NCBI GenBank assembly: GCA_028551475.1
Contig: CM052354.1
Location: 3,455,391-3,519,390 of the forward strand
Source of the DNA: Casuarina equisetifolia
Taxonomy: Eukaryota > Streptophyta > Magnoliopsida > Fagales > Casuarinaceae
Direction of reading: 5' to 3'
DNA: 64,000 nucleotides
Shown here: piece by piece, positions 1 to 12,419 of the stretch
How the letters are laid out: each line of letters begins with the position of its first letter
How positions within the stretch are numbered: the first letter of the stretch is position 1
Position numbers and translations under genes: made by a program
Notes under the pieces: model-generated
Databases searched by the model: none
What the model was told of the DNA's origin: nothing
Seen by the model: only the letters and a program-made list of their open reading frames with translations

Positions 1-1170
1 CCATATTAAAAACGAAGACCCATGAGAAAACCTTGAACAAGGCAATCTTAGAGGGGCCAGCACAAACTAAAAAGGTGCAGTTTACCCAAGCGCCTTACCG
101 ATGTGGGACTAGTTCTCACAACAGTTTACACACTTAGTCAAGCAAAAGGATGCAAATACAAGAGAACCAAAATGAATCAAATAGAAGGATGCAGATACAA
201 AAAAACAAAACGAATCAAATAGACAGGCTCGAGAAAAGAGCACTCCGCTAAGCCAATCACGTGATGTGATTATTTGATCTTGTCTTCCTTGACCAGCTCT
301 GTGCTCAAGTCTATAATTTGTAGGATCGATTTCTAATTCAATACGCAATAGAATAAGACAAAACTTGATTCTACCATAAACTAGACAAGACAAAGAAGAT
401 ATATGGACAAGAAACACAAAATTTCATTAAGTGAGGAGAAAGTTACAAGCTTTCAATGTAGACACAAAAAACTGCTTTGTTTTCAGTTTTTGCAGAAACT
501 GAATTCTCTCTAGGAATTTCTCTCTTATATTTTCTAACACAAATCTCTAATTTATAAAAAACATTAAACACGAGAGACATAGTACTTTATCTTCAAAATA
601 TTTTTAGTCAGTTCTACAGCTGTTTTCATGTAAATAAGATAATTACAAGACAATACATCACTTGTTGTCAAATTCTGTAGGTTCAAACTTTGTTGTCATC
701 TCCGTTGCTGTTGCATCCGATTTTTACTTCAAACTCTTATCTTTTTATCTTATTGGCTGTTTGACAAGGATGGACTACCAACATAATTAACTAGTCCCGT
801 TCCATTGGTCCACTGAGTGTAACGGATACGTTGGCTCTGGAATTGACAAGATTTGAAAGGTTAGAAGAACGCGAAAGGTGAACAAGACTGACGTGACAGG
901 GCAATCTTCCTTCGGATTTTGGGTTTTTGATTAGTCTTCTGGTCGTCATTTGTTGTGCATTTGATTTGTTTTGGTTCATTAAGCGTGGCCTACAGAATAA
1001 ACCAGATCATATGCTGCGGCTACCCTTTTAGCGGTCACATCCTTCTTCCTGGTTGTAAATCTACGTGAGGTGGTTCTATGCCTCTCATATTTTCGTCATC
1101 ACTCCAGCCAGTTCCCTGCCTCTCTCTTTCTCTCCAATCAGTAAATCTACGTGATAGTAATGTTTATTTT
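1..1170. other. No gene seen; possible LTR end near the left edge
   Basis: No coding region that I can support. Positions about 96-122 read CCGATGTGGGA followed by ...CTCACAACA, which resembles the right end of small plant LTR elements and shares the CCGATGTGGGA core with the solo LTR at 46911-47029. The left end would lie outside the window, so this stays a weak suggestion. The rest is AT-rich sequence. Confidence 0.3.
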
Positions 1171-1757
1171 ATGGATTTACTTTGGAGATCATTTTTTCAA
1201 GATCCGGGGAAAATAATGATAAAGTGGTAATTAGATGTAAAATGCATGACCTCATGCATAATCTTGTTGCATCAGTAACAACAAGTTCATTAATTACCAA
1301 ATCTGATGAAAAAGAGTGGAAGATCAATAAGAAAATTTACCATTTATCAATTTGTAAGTGCTTAAAATTTTCTATTAAAGAGTTGATTTCATGATGTGAA
1401 GAAAGGATGAGAAGAACATTTGATTGTCCCAATTTTAAAGGTGAAATTGATTGTGAAATAATTTTTTCAAATTTCAAGTTCTTGCGTTTGTTGAATTTGA
1501 GAATAAATAATCTTGAAAATCTGCCAATTGGCATGTTAAAGCATCTAAGGTATCTTGATCTTTCTCAAAATAAAAAAATTAAAGTATGGCCTTGCTCTTT
1601 TACCAAGTCAGTAAATCTACAATTCCTAAATCCTTACAATTGTGAAGCACTTAAAGGATTACCAACAGGCATTAAAAATTTGGTCAGCTTAAGATGTCTT
1701 CTCCATAAATATAGATTCTATGACAGGAAAGAACACAACTACAGGAGAGGAGATTGA
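1171..1757 (+). pseudogene. NLR (NB-LRR) disease-resistance gene remnant
   Basis: Fragment of a CC-type NLR immune receptor. The first part reads RSFFQDP, then after a frame change continues into a stretch containing KMHDLMHNL, the MHD motif that closes the NB-ARC domain. After a stop at 1392-1394 the same frame continues into leucine-rich repeats (FLRLLNLRINNLENLPIGML, then KHLRYLDLSQNKKI). The P-loop, kinase-2 and most LRRs are absent. One frameshift and one in-frame stop within 0.6 kb show that it is broken. The full family is usually 900-1400 residues, so this is under 200 residues of the NB-ARC/LRR junction. An exon of a larger gene left of the window is possible, but the internal stop argues against function. 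Confidence 0.75.
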
Positions 1758-1939
1758 ATAAATCAAGCTTCTTTGAAAATGGCCTTCATGGCCGTTATCA
1801 TTCAATCATAGAAACTGGAAACTAAAGTGACCACAAAATATGATGGCAAGAACAACTCTATGAATATTCTGCAGGAAAACTAACTTTGTAGAACCATGAA
1901 TAAAGGTCATCATTTTTCTAGTTTACAAGAGTGGACTTA

Positions 1940-4900
1940 TTAGATGTGAACTGATGAAACTGCTGCTGTGATTCCGGTGGTCTGTGGATCGCCGCTTTCC
2001 AGAGCAACACCACGGGGGTCTTCTCTAACTAACAAGGCCAAAACATTGACTGAACTCCACATTTGGGTGACGTTGCTGCCGGAATCCCCCAAGGTAATGG
2101 CAAAAATAGCATCAAAGCCACCTGCTCCAGGAACTCCAGCTAGCAAAACTCCTTCCATGTTAATTGTAGCGTCCAGAAGCTGCGTTTGTGCTTCAGGTTC
2201 AATCTGCAAATTTAGGAAGCTAGTTAATAGTTGAACACAGCAGGCAGATGACAATGAACAAGACTTAACAAGAGCTTGAATCCATTAGGGAAAAACAAGT
2301 TTAAACAACCATGCTAAACTATATAATTGCACTTTGTGAAAGATTTATAAAGAGCAAAATATAAGGGAAACTATGTTCTCTATATGCACAAAATGACTAC
2401 TAATTACAGGGCTGTTAAATGCCCATAGTTATTTTACAAGATTATTATGGTTATAAAGTGTTCAATCAAACATTTTACTAAGATTGACAAACCACACTTG
2501 AAAACCTTGCACTTTACTTAAAACTCATTCATCAGCAGTTATGCAGTTAACAGTGTTTTAGCAATCTTTACCCTGCAACAGATAGACATTAAGACCATAG
2601 TAACTGTTCTTTACAGGTCCAGATAACAAGAATGTAATCTCTGCCTGATGTTTCACTAGATTCACAAAATTGATAGAAAGTAATTAATTTATGATCAATA
2701 GCTCGAGGACCAAAATGGTAGTTTGACAATTTATACTCAAGTTCTTTCTCTAGAATAAACAAGCCATAAATAGAATTTCTCAGGCCAAGGTGACATTCAT
2801 AAGATAACCATTAAAGTAACCATACTTTTAAGTGGTAAATTACAGAAACAATCTTCTCAAACCATTACAAGAAACAGATTATGAGCTCTATGCATTAATT
2901 GGAAAACCCACTAAAGGAGAATAGTCCCCTTAGACTTCTTCTTCCCAGGAAGATTAGAGCACTGGACAACTATAGCCATTTTGATTGCAAAGTATTACAA
3001 GTCTGCATCCTTAAGGAAAAACCACTGGTTGTCATTCTATTTATTTGTACTCCTCACCTTAACAAAAACAAACATTTTATATGGGATATGAAGAAACTGA
3101 TGAAAAGAATAATAGGAAACAAGCATCCAAATGAAGAGAAAAAAAAAAAAAAACTACCGGAACACCTGCCGCTTCACCCATCTGGCGCATATGATATCTG
3201 ATACCAAGCATAGCATCTCTTGCTCCTAACAATGCTTCAGCAATCACTTTTTCTGTGGGCTCAGAAGCTTGCTCTAGCCACTGTTAAGGAAATTTGCAAA
3301 TCAAAACTAGAAAAATACAAATAAAGAAAAGAGCAGAAAGGTAAAAATACTAAATTTACAGCTTAAATAAACTAGGCAATCTCAACAGCATGCACATGGC
3401 TCTCCAAACTCTACCTCCTTTTGAAGTACGCAATTTGAAAATGAAGCTCAAAAACAAGTCAACATCTGGTCTAGAACAAAGCTTTATATGCCTGCATCCT
3501 AATTAAAATATCACATTTGTTTTTCCACAATAAGACATGTAAAGCTCATGGTAATAGGCTCAAGATGAGTCAGCTCGCTCCTCTCCACTCTCGCCCAGAG
3601 GGAAACATAAGTCTAAAACAAAGAAGAAAGTACCATGACCAAATTCTAAGGTCAAAAAATCAACCAATCAAATAACTAGCACAGCCTGAAAGTTCATCAT
3701 AACAGTTAATTGTCCAATGGAAGACAATACGCTAATTGGTTTTTAAAATTCATTTTGACATTCGGAGATAATGGAGTATCTCTAACAGTTACAGTCATCC
3801 ACGACTTTTGTAGAATCTTGTGGCCTCAAAGCATTTGGGAGCAACTGAATTCTAAGGTCAGAGTTATCCTCTATTTATGATATTGCCTGTAATGAAAGGA
3901 AGAACTTCTCCTTTCCATTTCTCATATCTTTCCAATAATTACCAATAATAAGCCAATATCAAATCTTTGGTATAATACAGACAACAAAAAAAGTACAGTA
4001 GCGAGCTCAAAACTTCAGTACAGGAGCTTAAGACATTATTTCTGGCTATCTGATACTACAATCCTACACAGAGTATTGCTCTCTGACAGGACTAATATGA
4101 CGAATGGCCTCTCCTGCTTCTTTTTGTTTAATCCATGGAACTTGATAAACAACATTAATTGATTATTCACATGAGAAGAAGTATTTTCTAACACATATGA
4201 GGACAAAACATAAAAGCAACTGTGATACGAAATGACAGTCTAACGCATCTCAATTTTCTGATTATTAGTTATATTTCCTCAGTAGATATAAGAAAATGAG
4301 CCCCAAGAATTACCTTGTCTGACCTAAGCCTGCTACAGATGTCAATTATGAATTTATATGCATCCCAGTGCTCTTCTGCAAGTCTGCTTAACCTATTGAA
4401 CTGTACTTCAAGAGAAGAATTTGACTCTGACAACTTTCTCCATGTTTCCATAGATTTCTGAGGGTCAGACTTCTGCCACTTCTTCACGGCACCTACCATT
4501 GATGGTGTAGATGATCCTCCAGTTCCAGGTTCTCCAAGTAGCTGTGGAAAGCACACTCATTGATAAGAGCAGACAGCTTGACATCTTTTTAGAAAAGAAG
4601 ATAAGCTTGTCAAGAGCACAACATTTTTAAGGAAAACCAAAGAAGAAAAGAGAAATAAGAAGCAGTTGGAGATGGTGTCACCATTTTCAATAGTTCTTCC
4701 CATATTAGTAATTAACATGGAAGAAGAAGCTTCTTTTAAAGAATCAGTCCACCATACAAATGCCGGACTTTACAAATTGAAGCCACTGCAAAAAAAAATA
4801 TCCAGTTGCTTTCTAGAGTTTTGGGTAGACAGTTTTCTAAATTTTTTTCCAACTTCCTAGCAAAATTAGTGATGATATTCCATCCTATCAGTCATAAGGT

Positions 4901-7900
4901 GGTACAGTAGCTATGTTGGTTTCTTCAAGCATCAAAATGAAATAATCATCCTTCTCAAGTACTGCACATTAACTAACAGAATCAACAGGTACATCAAAAA
5001 ATCAATATCCTCTCTGTGGAAATAGTCTACTAAAAGCTAGTAGCATGAACTCAATAGACACAACCAGAATAAACCCAAGAAAAGGTAACATGCAGAGAAA
5101 GAAAGTTCAAGATATAAGCATGCAAGTTGATTCGGAAGGAATGAGAGGGAAAAATTGAAAGAGGCAGAAACAACTCATGTCAAGTTTGGTGTTATCATCC
5201 TTCCAGAAGATATCTACAAGCATGACATAAAATCATTATATATTTCAGAACATATAAAAGTTGCAACAAATCATATGTTAGAATTCTTACAAGTGTCATC
5301 AATGGTGGCAAGGAAAACTTAGTCCTCTCATGGTCCCATTTCCCTTTTAGGATATCTACTATGACTTCTTCTAAGGGCAATCCTTTTGCTGCGACCTGCA
5401 CTTTGTCAAAATAAAAGTTATGGAAATGATAAAAAGACATGTAGAAGTTGCTTCTAATTTTTCATGCAAGAGAAGAGACAACACATATGTGGGTGCAGTT
5501 TGTCATCTGGACATAAAGTAAACTAATACTGACAAGATTTCATCCAAAACAGTGTTATTGGCAACCAAAGCAAGCCCATCTGGTTTATTTTCTGGTATTT
5601 AGTATATTGCTTATCTCTTCTTTGTTTTTTGTTTTATTCTTCTTCCTCTTTCTTTATCTTTTTTTTTTTGGGGTTGGGGGGGTGGGTGTTGGGGGAAGGA
5701 CACCGGGGGAGCGATGTTTAAGGTGGGTAAGGTAAGAGCAGCAATCGTACAGAAAATGACCCTTCATAAGATGCAAATCCCTAATGAGTGGTTGTCAAAA
5801 TTAAATTTGCGATAATCCTACCTTCATTTTACTTAACACTTATCACCCTGCTGTCTAGCATAAAAATTGGTCAGATGGTGTGCCTTTCAGGATGGGATAT
5901 TTGTCGATTCATTCCATAAATCGCTGGTCAGGTATGGTATATCTTACAAAGAGATGATAATGCACTCAAAATCCTTGCCAACAAACCAGATGGATACTTG
6001 GAAACAAAAAAGTCATCCAGAATCTTTTTTTATATAGATAACCACAAGAGAAACTCAAATGCAAAATTTTACATCCATCATTCTTTTTAACCTTGCCTTC
6101 AGGGATTCATATGCTATTATATGGTCATGGCTCTCTTATCAGATTCAATGACATGAAGTAAGAGGAACACAAAATTTGGATATTGTACATTACAAAACAG
6201 CAAGGGAGGTTGATAAATTGCATGTTATCCGCTTTGTTAAATCATCATTTGTCTCCAAATCTTAAATTGGCAGACACAGTAAGTTTAATCATTTAATTGA
6301 TACTTTGACACCCTTTCCATCTTTGGAACAAACTGTGATAAAATGGGAACTAACATGTGAAATAGTTAGCCGAAGGGAGAGTCCAGGTTGAGATCAAAGT
6401 CTATGTTCTATTACTATAATGGATTATCATTTACTCAAAATTTTAAATTGATTAGAAATGATGAATTTAATCATGTGAGTAATATTTTTATATTGGCTCT
6501 TGAGTATGGCTCAAACACCTGTTAATAAGTCAGGTCTAACATGTGAAATATTTAATCGAAATTAAGTAATATTGAAAAAGAGAGAGAACCTGGGCAGAAG
6601 AAATCACTTCTGGTGAAAACCGGACATAACGATGACTGCCATAAACAGCAGAACTGACATCAAACCCACTGCCAACCTTCCCTTGTGCAATACAGTGAGC
6701 AGTTTGAGCGATCATGTGTACTATATCCAGATCTGTAGTGTCCTTCTTTTCTTGGTCTTGATCTTTCATTAAGGAGGAAAGATTAACAACTCCAAGGTAA
6801 TGTAGTAAAGCAGCAACCACAGCAGTTGTCATCGCTGCTGATGAACCCAGTCCAGTTTTTGCAACTTCAGGCTTGCGATTTTCTCCATTCGAATCCTCAG
6901 TGTTGAAGGTAATTGATGTAAAAGCTGGAAGGGTAGCTAATGCTTCTGGCGTCAAGGGCAGTCCACGTGCTTCAATCTGTGCAAGAGTGTACAACAGATA
7001 AACGTCTTAATCATCCTTTGTAAATCAAAGCACCAATAGTTGAAGTGGTAACTCCTAATACAAGGGCAAGATTAATTAACACATTTTCACCATCTGCTAA
7101 AAGAAATTATGATAGTTATTAGACATATTTCTCAGAAGAACCAAGAAAGCAGTGTACAGTCTACAAAAGCATGAACCAAGAAGCGGTAACTCCTATTCTC
7201 AAGGGAAAATTTTACAAGAAAGAGGGAAAAAATGAAAATCTAGAAACAGTTAAAAAATAAAGTTGCCACCATCCTAATAGAAAGATACTGATATCTTAAA
7301 AAGGATAAAATACCTGATTTCGATATGAATAAAACTCATTTGAACCTAAAACTGTGATATCAAGACCTGCATAACTAATTGAGACAACCATTAGATGAAC
7401 TTGCAGAAATGCTTTATCGCCACAGTGATAGAGAAAATTGGGAGCCTCAATTATTACCTTGCAAAAGAAGTTCGTGTAGCAACTCTTTCTTATTCTTGTC
7501 AAATGTTGCATATGCAGCTGCCACAGCATATTGCACTGCTTGTTCCACAAAAGGGTTCCTCAAATCACTGAAATTTTAAGCCAATAAAGCAAGCATCACT
7601 TTAAAAAGTTCATCAAAGTAAGCATCACTTAGAACAATTGATTTGACCATGCATTCCTTACCCTTTCCACATGATTTGCAAAATATGAAAAAACAAGAAC
7701 ATTTACATGGGCACAAGCAAAGTAAACAGGAAGAACACAGAAGGATACCCACAAGAAGAGAAAAAGAGGACAGAACGTGAAAGAAAAGATACAGTACAGG
7801 TCTTAAAATTGAGGGTATCAGTGAAATCCAAGAAAAGTCCTAACTATATTAGGAGAACTGAAGATCTTTTGACTGTTTAACACACACAAGTAGCATAAGT

Positions 7901-10173
7901 AGTAAAAACTTGCCTTGAAGAGACAGACTGAAGGGTCAAGTTTTTCAATGCCAATTTATACAAGCTCTCTCTAGAGAGCTGAGGAGACGTCAATTTCACA
8001 TCTGCCCATGCCTGAAAATTGACACAAAAAGTCGCAAGAAATTCACTGACAAGCTAATAACATTCCTAAAGAAGGCTTACGCTATCAACTCACCAATATT
8101 GATGGTCAACATAGAGAACCAAAAAAAAATTTATTGAGCAACAAAGTAGATATAGATACATGTGAAGTCACAACTCATAGAACCATTAAGAGCATCACCT
8201 CATTTCAATAACACCATATACATCCTGCACAATTAGCCTACTTTCAAATGTATGCTACTTCTTCCACTTTGATTCAGTTAATTGCAATAAAGAAGCAGAT
8301 CAACCGACATCAGTTATGCTTGTAATTCTACGGAAATCAATCCATGTTAAGGCTTTTTTTTCCCTCTCTTTCTTTTTTTTTTTTATTGGCGGGGGATTGC
8401 TTCTAAGGAAGCAGGAGGACATATTCAGGTATATCTGCACATATCATGTCACAATCACTACTATATAGGACATTCAAAGCCAGAAAACAGTTGGCTTCAT
8501 AGTATGCTACCAAGAAACTGCTCTGCAGCCCATGTCTTGACTAAAATTTATGTCCTTCCCATCTTTGATACATCCCTCCAAACCCAGACTCTTAAGAGAC
8601 ATCAATATAATTCCAAATAACATTTAACATGTATCTTACATTCAACATACATGTTCATGTAAAAATATTGTTTGAGCATGTACTCATTTAAGTTATTATT
8701 GGCATATAGCATCGGCTAGGATGGTAATAACTTGAGGTTGGAAAAACCATTTATTGGAAAATTCATCCCCTCATTTATCTTTTTGGTTATTATTGTAGGA
8801 GAAAAACGCAAGCTTTTCAACTAAAAGTGCAAAAGACAAAACAAAGGAAAAACATCTTCAGCAGAAACAGTTTCCCCCAAAGAGACAAAGCTCAGATAAA
8901 GGTGACTAGTTCAACAATTCTTAATGTATGTCCAGCATGCCTGCCTATTCAAAGAGCTTTACAAGACACAATTACCAGTTGCAGCATGATAATATTGTCC
9001 ATGATTAGCTGTTCGAGAATAATGAAACATCTATCTAGACCTATCAAGGATTGGCCATACCAACATTGCATCTCTCCATTCCTTTCCCGCTCCCCGTATG
9101 ATCCAAATAAACGGCTCAAAAGTAAGGATTATAAAATAGTATAATATTGATCTCACTAATACTGAAAAATAAGGTAACTTACTATGTAAAAATAATTCAA
9201 GGTAGTTGTGTGTGAAATAAGCACCATAATATGGGGATAGATCTTTTTCTGATCTAATAAGTAGGTAAAATATACACTATAACACAAGAGGATAAGATCA
9301 CGTGAAAGCATTTGGCTGCAACTCAAAATTAATAAAATTTATATTCTATATCTTTTCTCTCCCCAAGTATTCTCAGCAAACAAGCAGAGTCCTTGAACAG
9401 TGAACATCTTACTCCCGTTTTCCAGTTTAATCTCTTCATATAAGATGACTATTTTCTGGTAAAAAAAGTGAAGAAATTTTCAAAGATTTCACGATATGCC
9501 ACCACCGGTAACATTGCAGCGAAGAAAACTGACGAGCAAGAATCAATAAGAAAATGGAACTAATGAAACAAATACAGTCTATAAAGGAAAAAGTAGAAGA
9601 TTTACGCACCCATGCCCAGCTATCGGGCTTGATCTCCTCGTAAAGTGGTTTCACAATTGCGAAAAACCGAGCGTTGGTACTGAGTACGAGTCCTGCATTC
9701 GGCCTCTCGAGAATAAGGTAACCCCCAGTCATCAAGACCTTCCCAGGAGCCGAAGCAACACTGTTTAAGCATCAAAATTTGTCAAATCAGAAATCATATA
9801 TCTTCCCTTCATAAACACTACTATTGGGAATCCCAAAAGTACGCACTTATCCTCCATTTCTTTGCTCTAAGAGCAAAATCAAACAAAATAATTCCTAAAA
9901 ATTTCGTATGCTATTGTTCGGTCCCTGGAATTACTAAAGCGCAATCTGAAACTAAGCCAAATCGCCTTCCGAGTCAGGACTTGTTTTGGTTCTATTGGTC
10001 CCCAATAGTTAACAATCAAACCAAAAGAAGATCAATAACAAGAACTAAAACCCATTACTTTTCTTTTTCTGTCTCTCTTTCTCAGCTCCCAAACACAGAA
10101 ACAAAAGGAATTTAGAGACCCAATTCAAGAAAACCCAACAAAGAAAACTTTGGAAAGGGACTTACACTGCCAT
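1940..10173 (-). CDS. PMK: Phosphomevalonate kinase (ERG8/PMK type), 10 coding exons, 508 aa
   Basis: Converts mevalonate 5-phosphate plus ATP to mevalonate 5-diphosphate in the mevalonate pathway to sterols and other isoprenoids. Coding exons in transcript order: 10173-10166, 9760-9610, 8011-7914, 7567-7458, 7366-7314, 6976-6590, 5395-5291, 4541-4314, 3280-3158, 2203-1940. All junctions keep frame, giving 508 residues, close to what I recall for plant PMK. It is a GHMP kinase: N-terminal SAPGKVLMTGGYLIL (about residues 6-20), ATP-binding KTGLGSSAAMTTAV (about 180-193), and C-terminal GVPGAGGFDAIFAI (about 444-457). The first coding exon holds only ATG plus 5 nt; the ATG is fixed by the continuation VASAPGK. 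Intron 3 (7568-7913) has a GC donor (AAG|GCAAGT). I see no C-terminal peroxisomal SKL-like signal (it ends SVHI). No disabling change is seen. Confidence 0.97.
5670..5695 (+). other. G-quadruplex-type G-run in PMK intron
   Basis: Inside the intron between PMK exons 6 and 7, the plus strand has four G runs of 4, 7, 3 and 5 separated by loops of 2, 1 and 4 nt. This meets the G3+N1-7 rule. It follows a run of T and lies on the template strand of PMK, so the transcript would be C-rich here. Confidence 0.6.
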
Positions 10174-12400
10174 TTGCTATGAACCTGGTCTCTCTCTGTC
10201 TCAATTTCCAGCCACTGCTTGTTCTTGAACGAAATTCAACGGTGATCACCTGCTTGTAAAGACACCAAGTTTCCAACAATTGGGTGGATATTTGTCAAAC
10301 AAACAAAAGATAGTACAAGTACCAAGAAAGAAGGAGGAGACTGGTAGTGCTGGAGAATTGCATGCACCTCTTTTAAGATTCGCAGACTAAGCGTCCATCT
10401 AAGACGACAATACTCACAAGAAACTCAGTTCCTGTCGCTGTTTTGGTTTTCACGTCCATGTCTCGCGCCCTCTCATGGGTTAACTTCACTGCTTTGACTA
10501 TGTGTACGTGCACACCAACCTACCATTTTAATTACTTTTATAAAACTAATTTAAATTAGGAAAATCTTCAACATTTTTTATGTCAATAGAATGTCATCAA
10601 AGGAAAAGAAGTTAAAAAGAATTAAAGAACAATAGATGGCTAACCACCTCAATAAATATTTGGTAGAAAAAATCAATCACTAATAAAATTATGAGGAGTG
10701 GTTCAATTATCTTTGAATCAATCTCAATTCTTCAAAAACTTCTTACAATGGCTATACATTGTCAAAAGCAATTAATGGAGACAGTACAGTGTCTCTATCA
10801 ATTTTATTGTGCATAGTCAAGATTATTTAAGATTACCTTAAAAATTTCAAAATATAAGATCTTTTGGAGACTTTTTAAGTACCTAGAACCTAAAACACAA
10901 TATTAAAAATTAGAAATCAATATTTCAAATAAAGATTATCATAAAAAAGATTAAATACATATAAAATCTAAAGGTTCAATTGTATAAGAAGGAAAAAAAA
11001 TAGCAAGAATATAAGTGTCTTTTTTGACTTTTCTTCATTCATTGTCATAGAAATCTACTTTGTGATTATAAACAGGAAAAAGGTCATTGGCTTGTATTTC
11101 GTGTACATGCAAGTCAACTAAAACCAACTAGCAACATTCCATTCCACTAAATTATGTGCTGGTTAATACTTTGCACTGATCGGAAACTTGGACCTAACTC
11201 CATTTCTTTCAAGTTTCAACTTTGAATTTTTCTCACTTGTTAGGTACGACATGTGAACTTCTCTTTCTTGATCCGTGTGTGTTTCAATGTGATTAAATTA
11301 TATTATGATATTGTTTCTATATGAAAAGACAAATTTTTTTTCTATAAATCAATTTTAAGGATGAAAAAGTGGACCACTCCTTGTTAAACAAACCCACAAA
11401 TTGTAACAGTTTTCAAAACTTAGGTTTAGAAGATAATATCCTATGTACTACGAAGTCTATAATGCATTTTGAAACGATGTAAATTGATTTGAATTGCTTG
11501 AATCTAGTTGAAAACTCCCTTTACATGGAAGAATAACCTTGTACTTTTAAGTCTATTGTTTATAAGAATTAAGCTTATTAACAATGGGTTTTTTGTAAAA
11601 ATCATAGTTTTGCACAATTCATATATCAAATGCACATGTTTTGTGTCTCCCTTCTTTGTAAATCTGATGGGCTTCAATGACAAAACATTTGAAAGCACAC
11701 CATTCACCCATAAAAGATAATTGATTTCAGCCTTTTGTATATATTTGTGACACTAAAAGCTCTTGTTGTTCCCTTGATACGAAAATATAAAAATCTTAAT
11801 GGAGCATAAAAATCTACTAGAAATTCAAAACTCTTAATATGAAATATCATTTGACATACTTAACATGTTATGACCAAATAATGATTCAGAGGATCAAGAA
11901 TACTCTTGTTCCCTCTATTTTAATGATTGTTTGATCCTAAATTAACATATTAGCAACAAATGTGACTAAAAGTCAACAGGTACCTAACTCAATAGTGAGT
12001 AGGTACTGTAGGAGCCTTTTAGTTCTACGTTTAATATTCTGAAGGTACATAAATTGGTATATGAGTTATAAAAAAAAAAATATGACTAAGAGATTTTATT
12101 TACTAAATTAACTGACATCAATCTGTTATCATTTAGAGTTTGATCTATCAAAACTTAAATTAACAAAAAGAAAGCATAATGATTCTTTATACATTAATAT
12201 ATTTCTCTTATATGGATTTGTAAATTTATATCCTGCTACTAAATTAAATTAGTATTTGTTCTAAAAATTTAAATTAAGAATGACAATAAATTATATATAT
12301 TTTTGTTAAAACTTCCTGCAAGAATGAGAGGCTTGTGCTTTTGAATGCCAGAGCCATCCGGGCCTGGAGATTTCTGGGCTTGGATCCGCTTTTAGTAGGC
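10174..12400. other. Intergenic: PMK 5' region and VPS25 upstream region
   Basis: PMK (minus) and VPS25 (plus) are divergent, and this stretch separates their 5' ends. The part next to PMK (about 10174-10500) is mixed pyrimidine/purine-rich leader. From about 10520 to 12300 the sequence is strongly AT-rich with no ORF, repeat or RNA gene that I can support. Confidence 0.6.
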
Positions 12401-12419
12401 CCAAAGCCTTGGACATTAA

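Noticed and set aside
1968..2234. Plus-strand ORF opposite PMK exon 10
   Set aside because: It is the antisense shadow of a conserved GHMP-kinase exon.
8827..9144. 105-residue plus-strand ORF in the PMK intron
   Set aside because: It lies within the intron between exons 2 and 3, has no recognised domain, and has noise-like composition.
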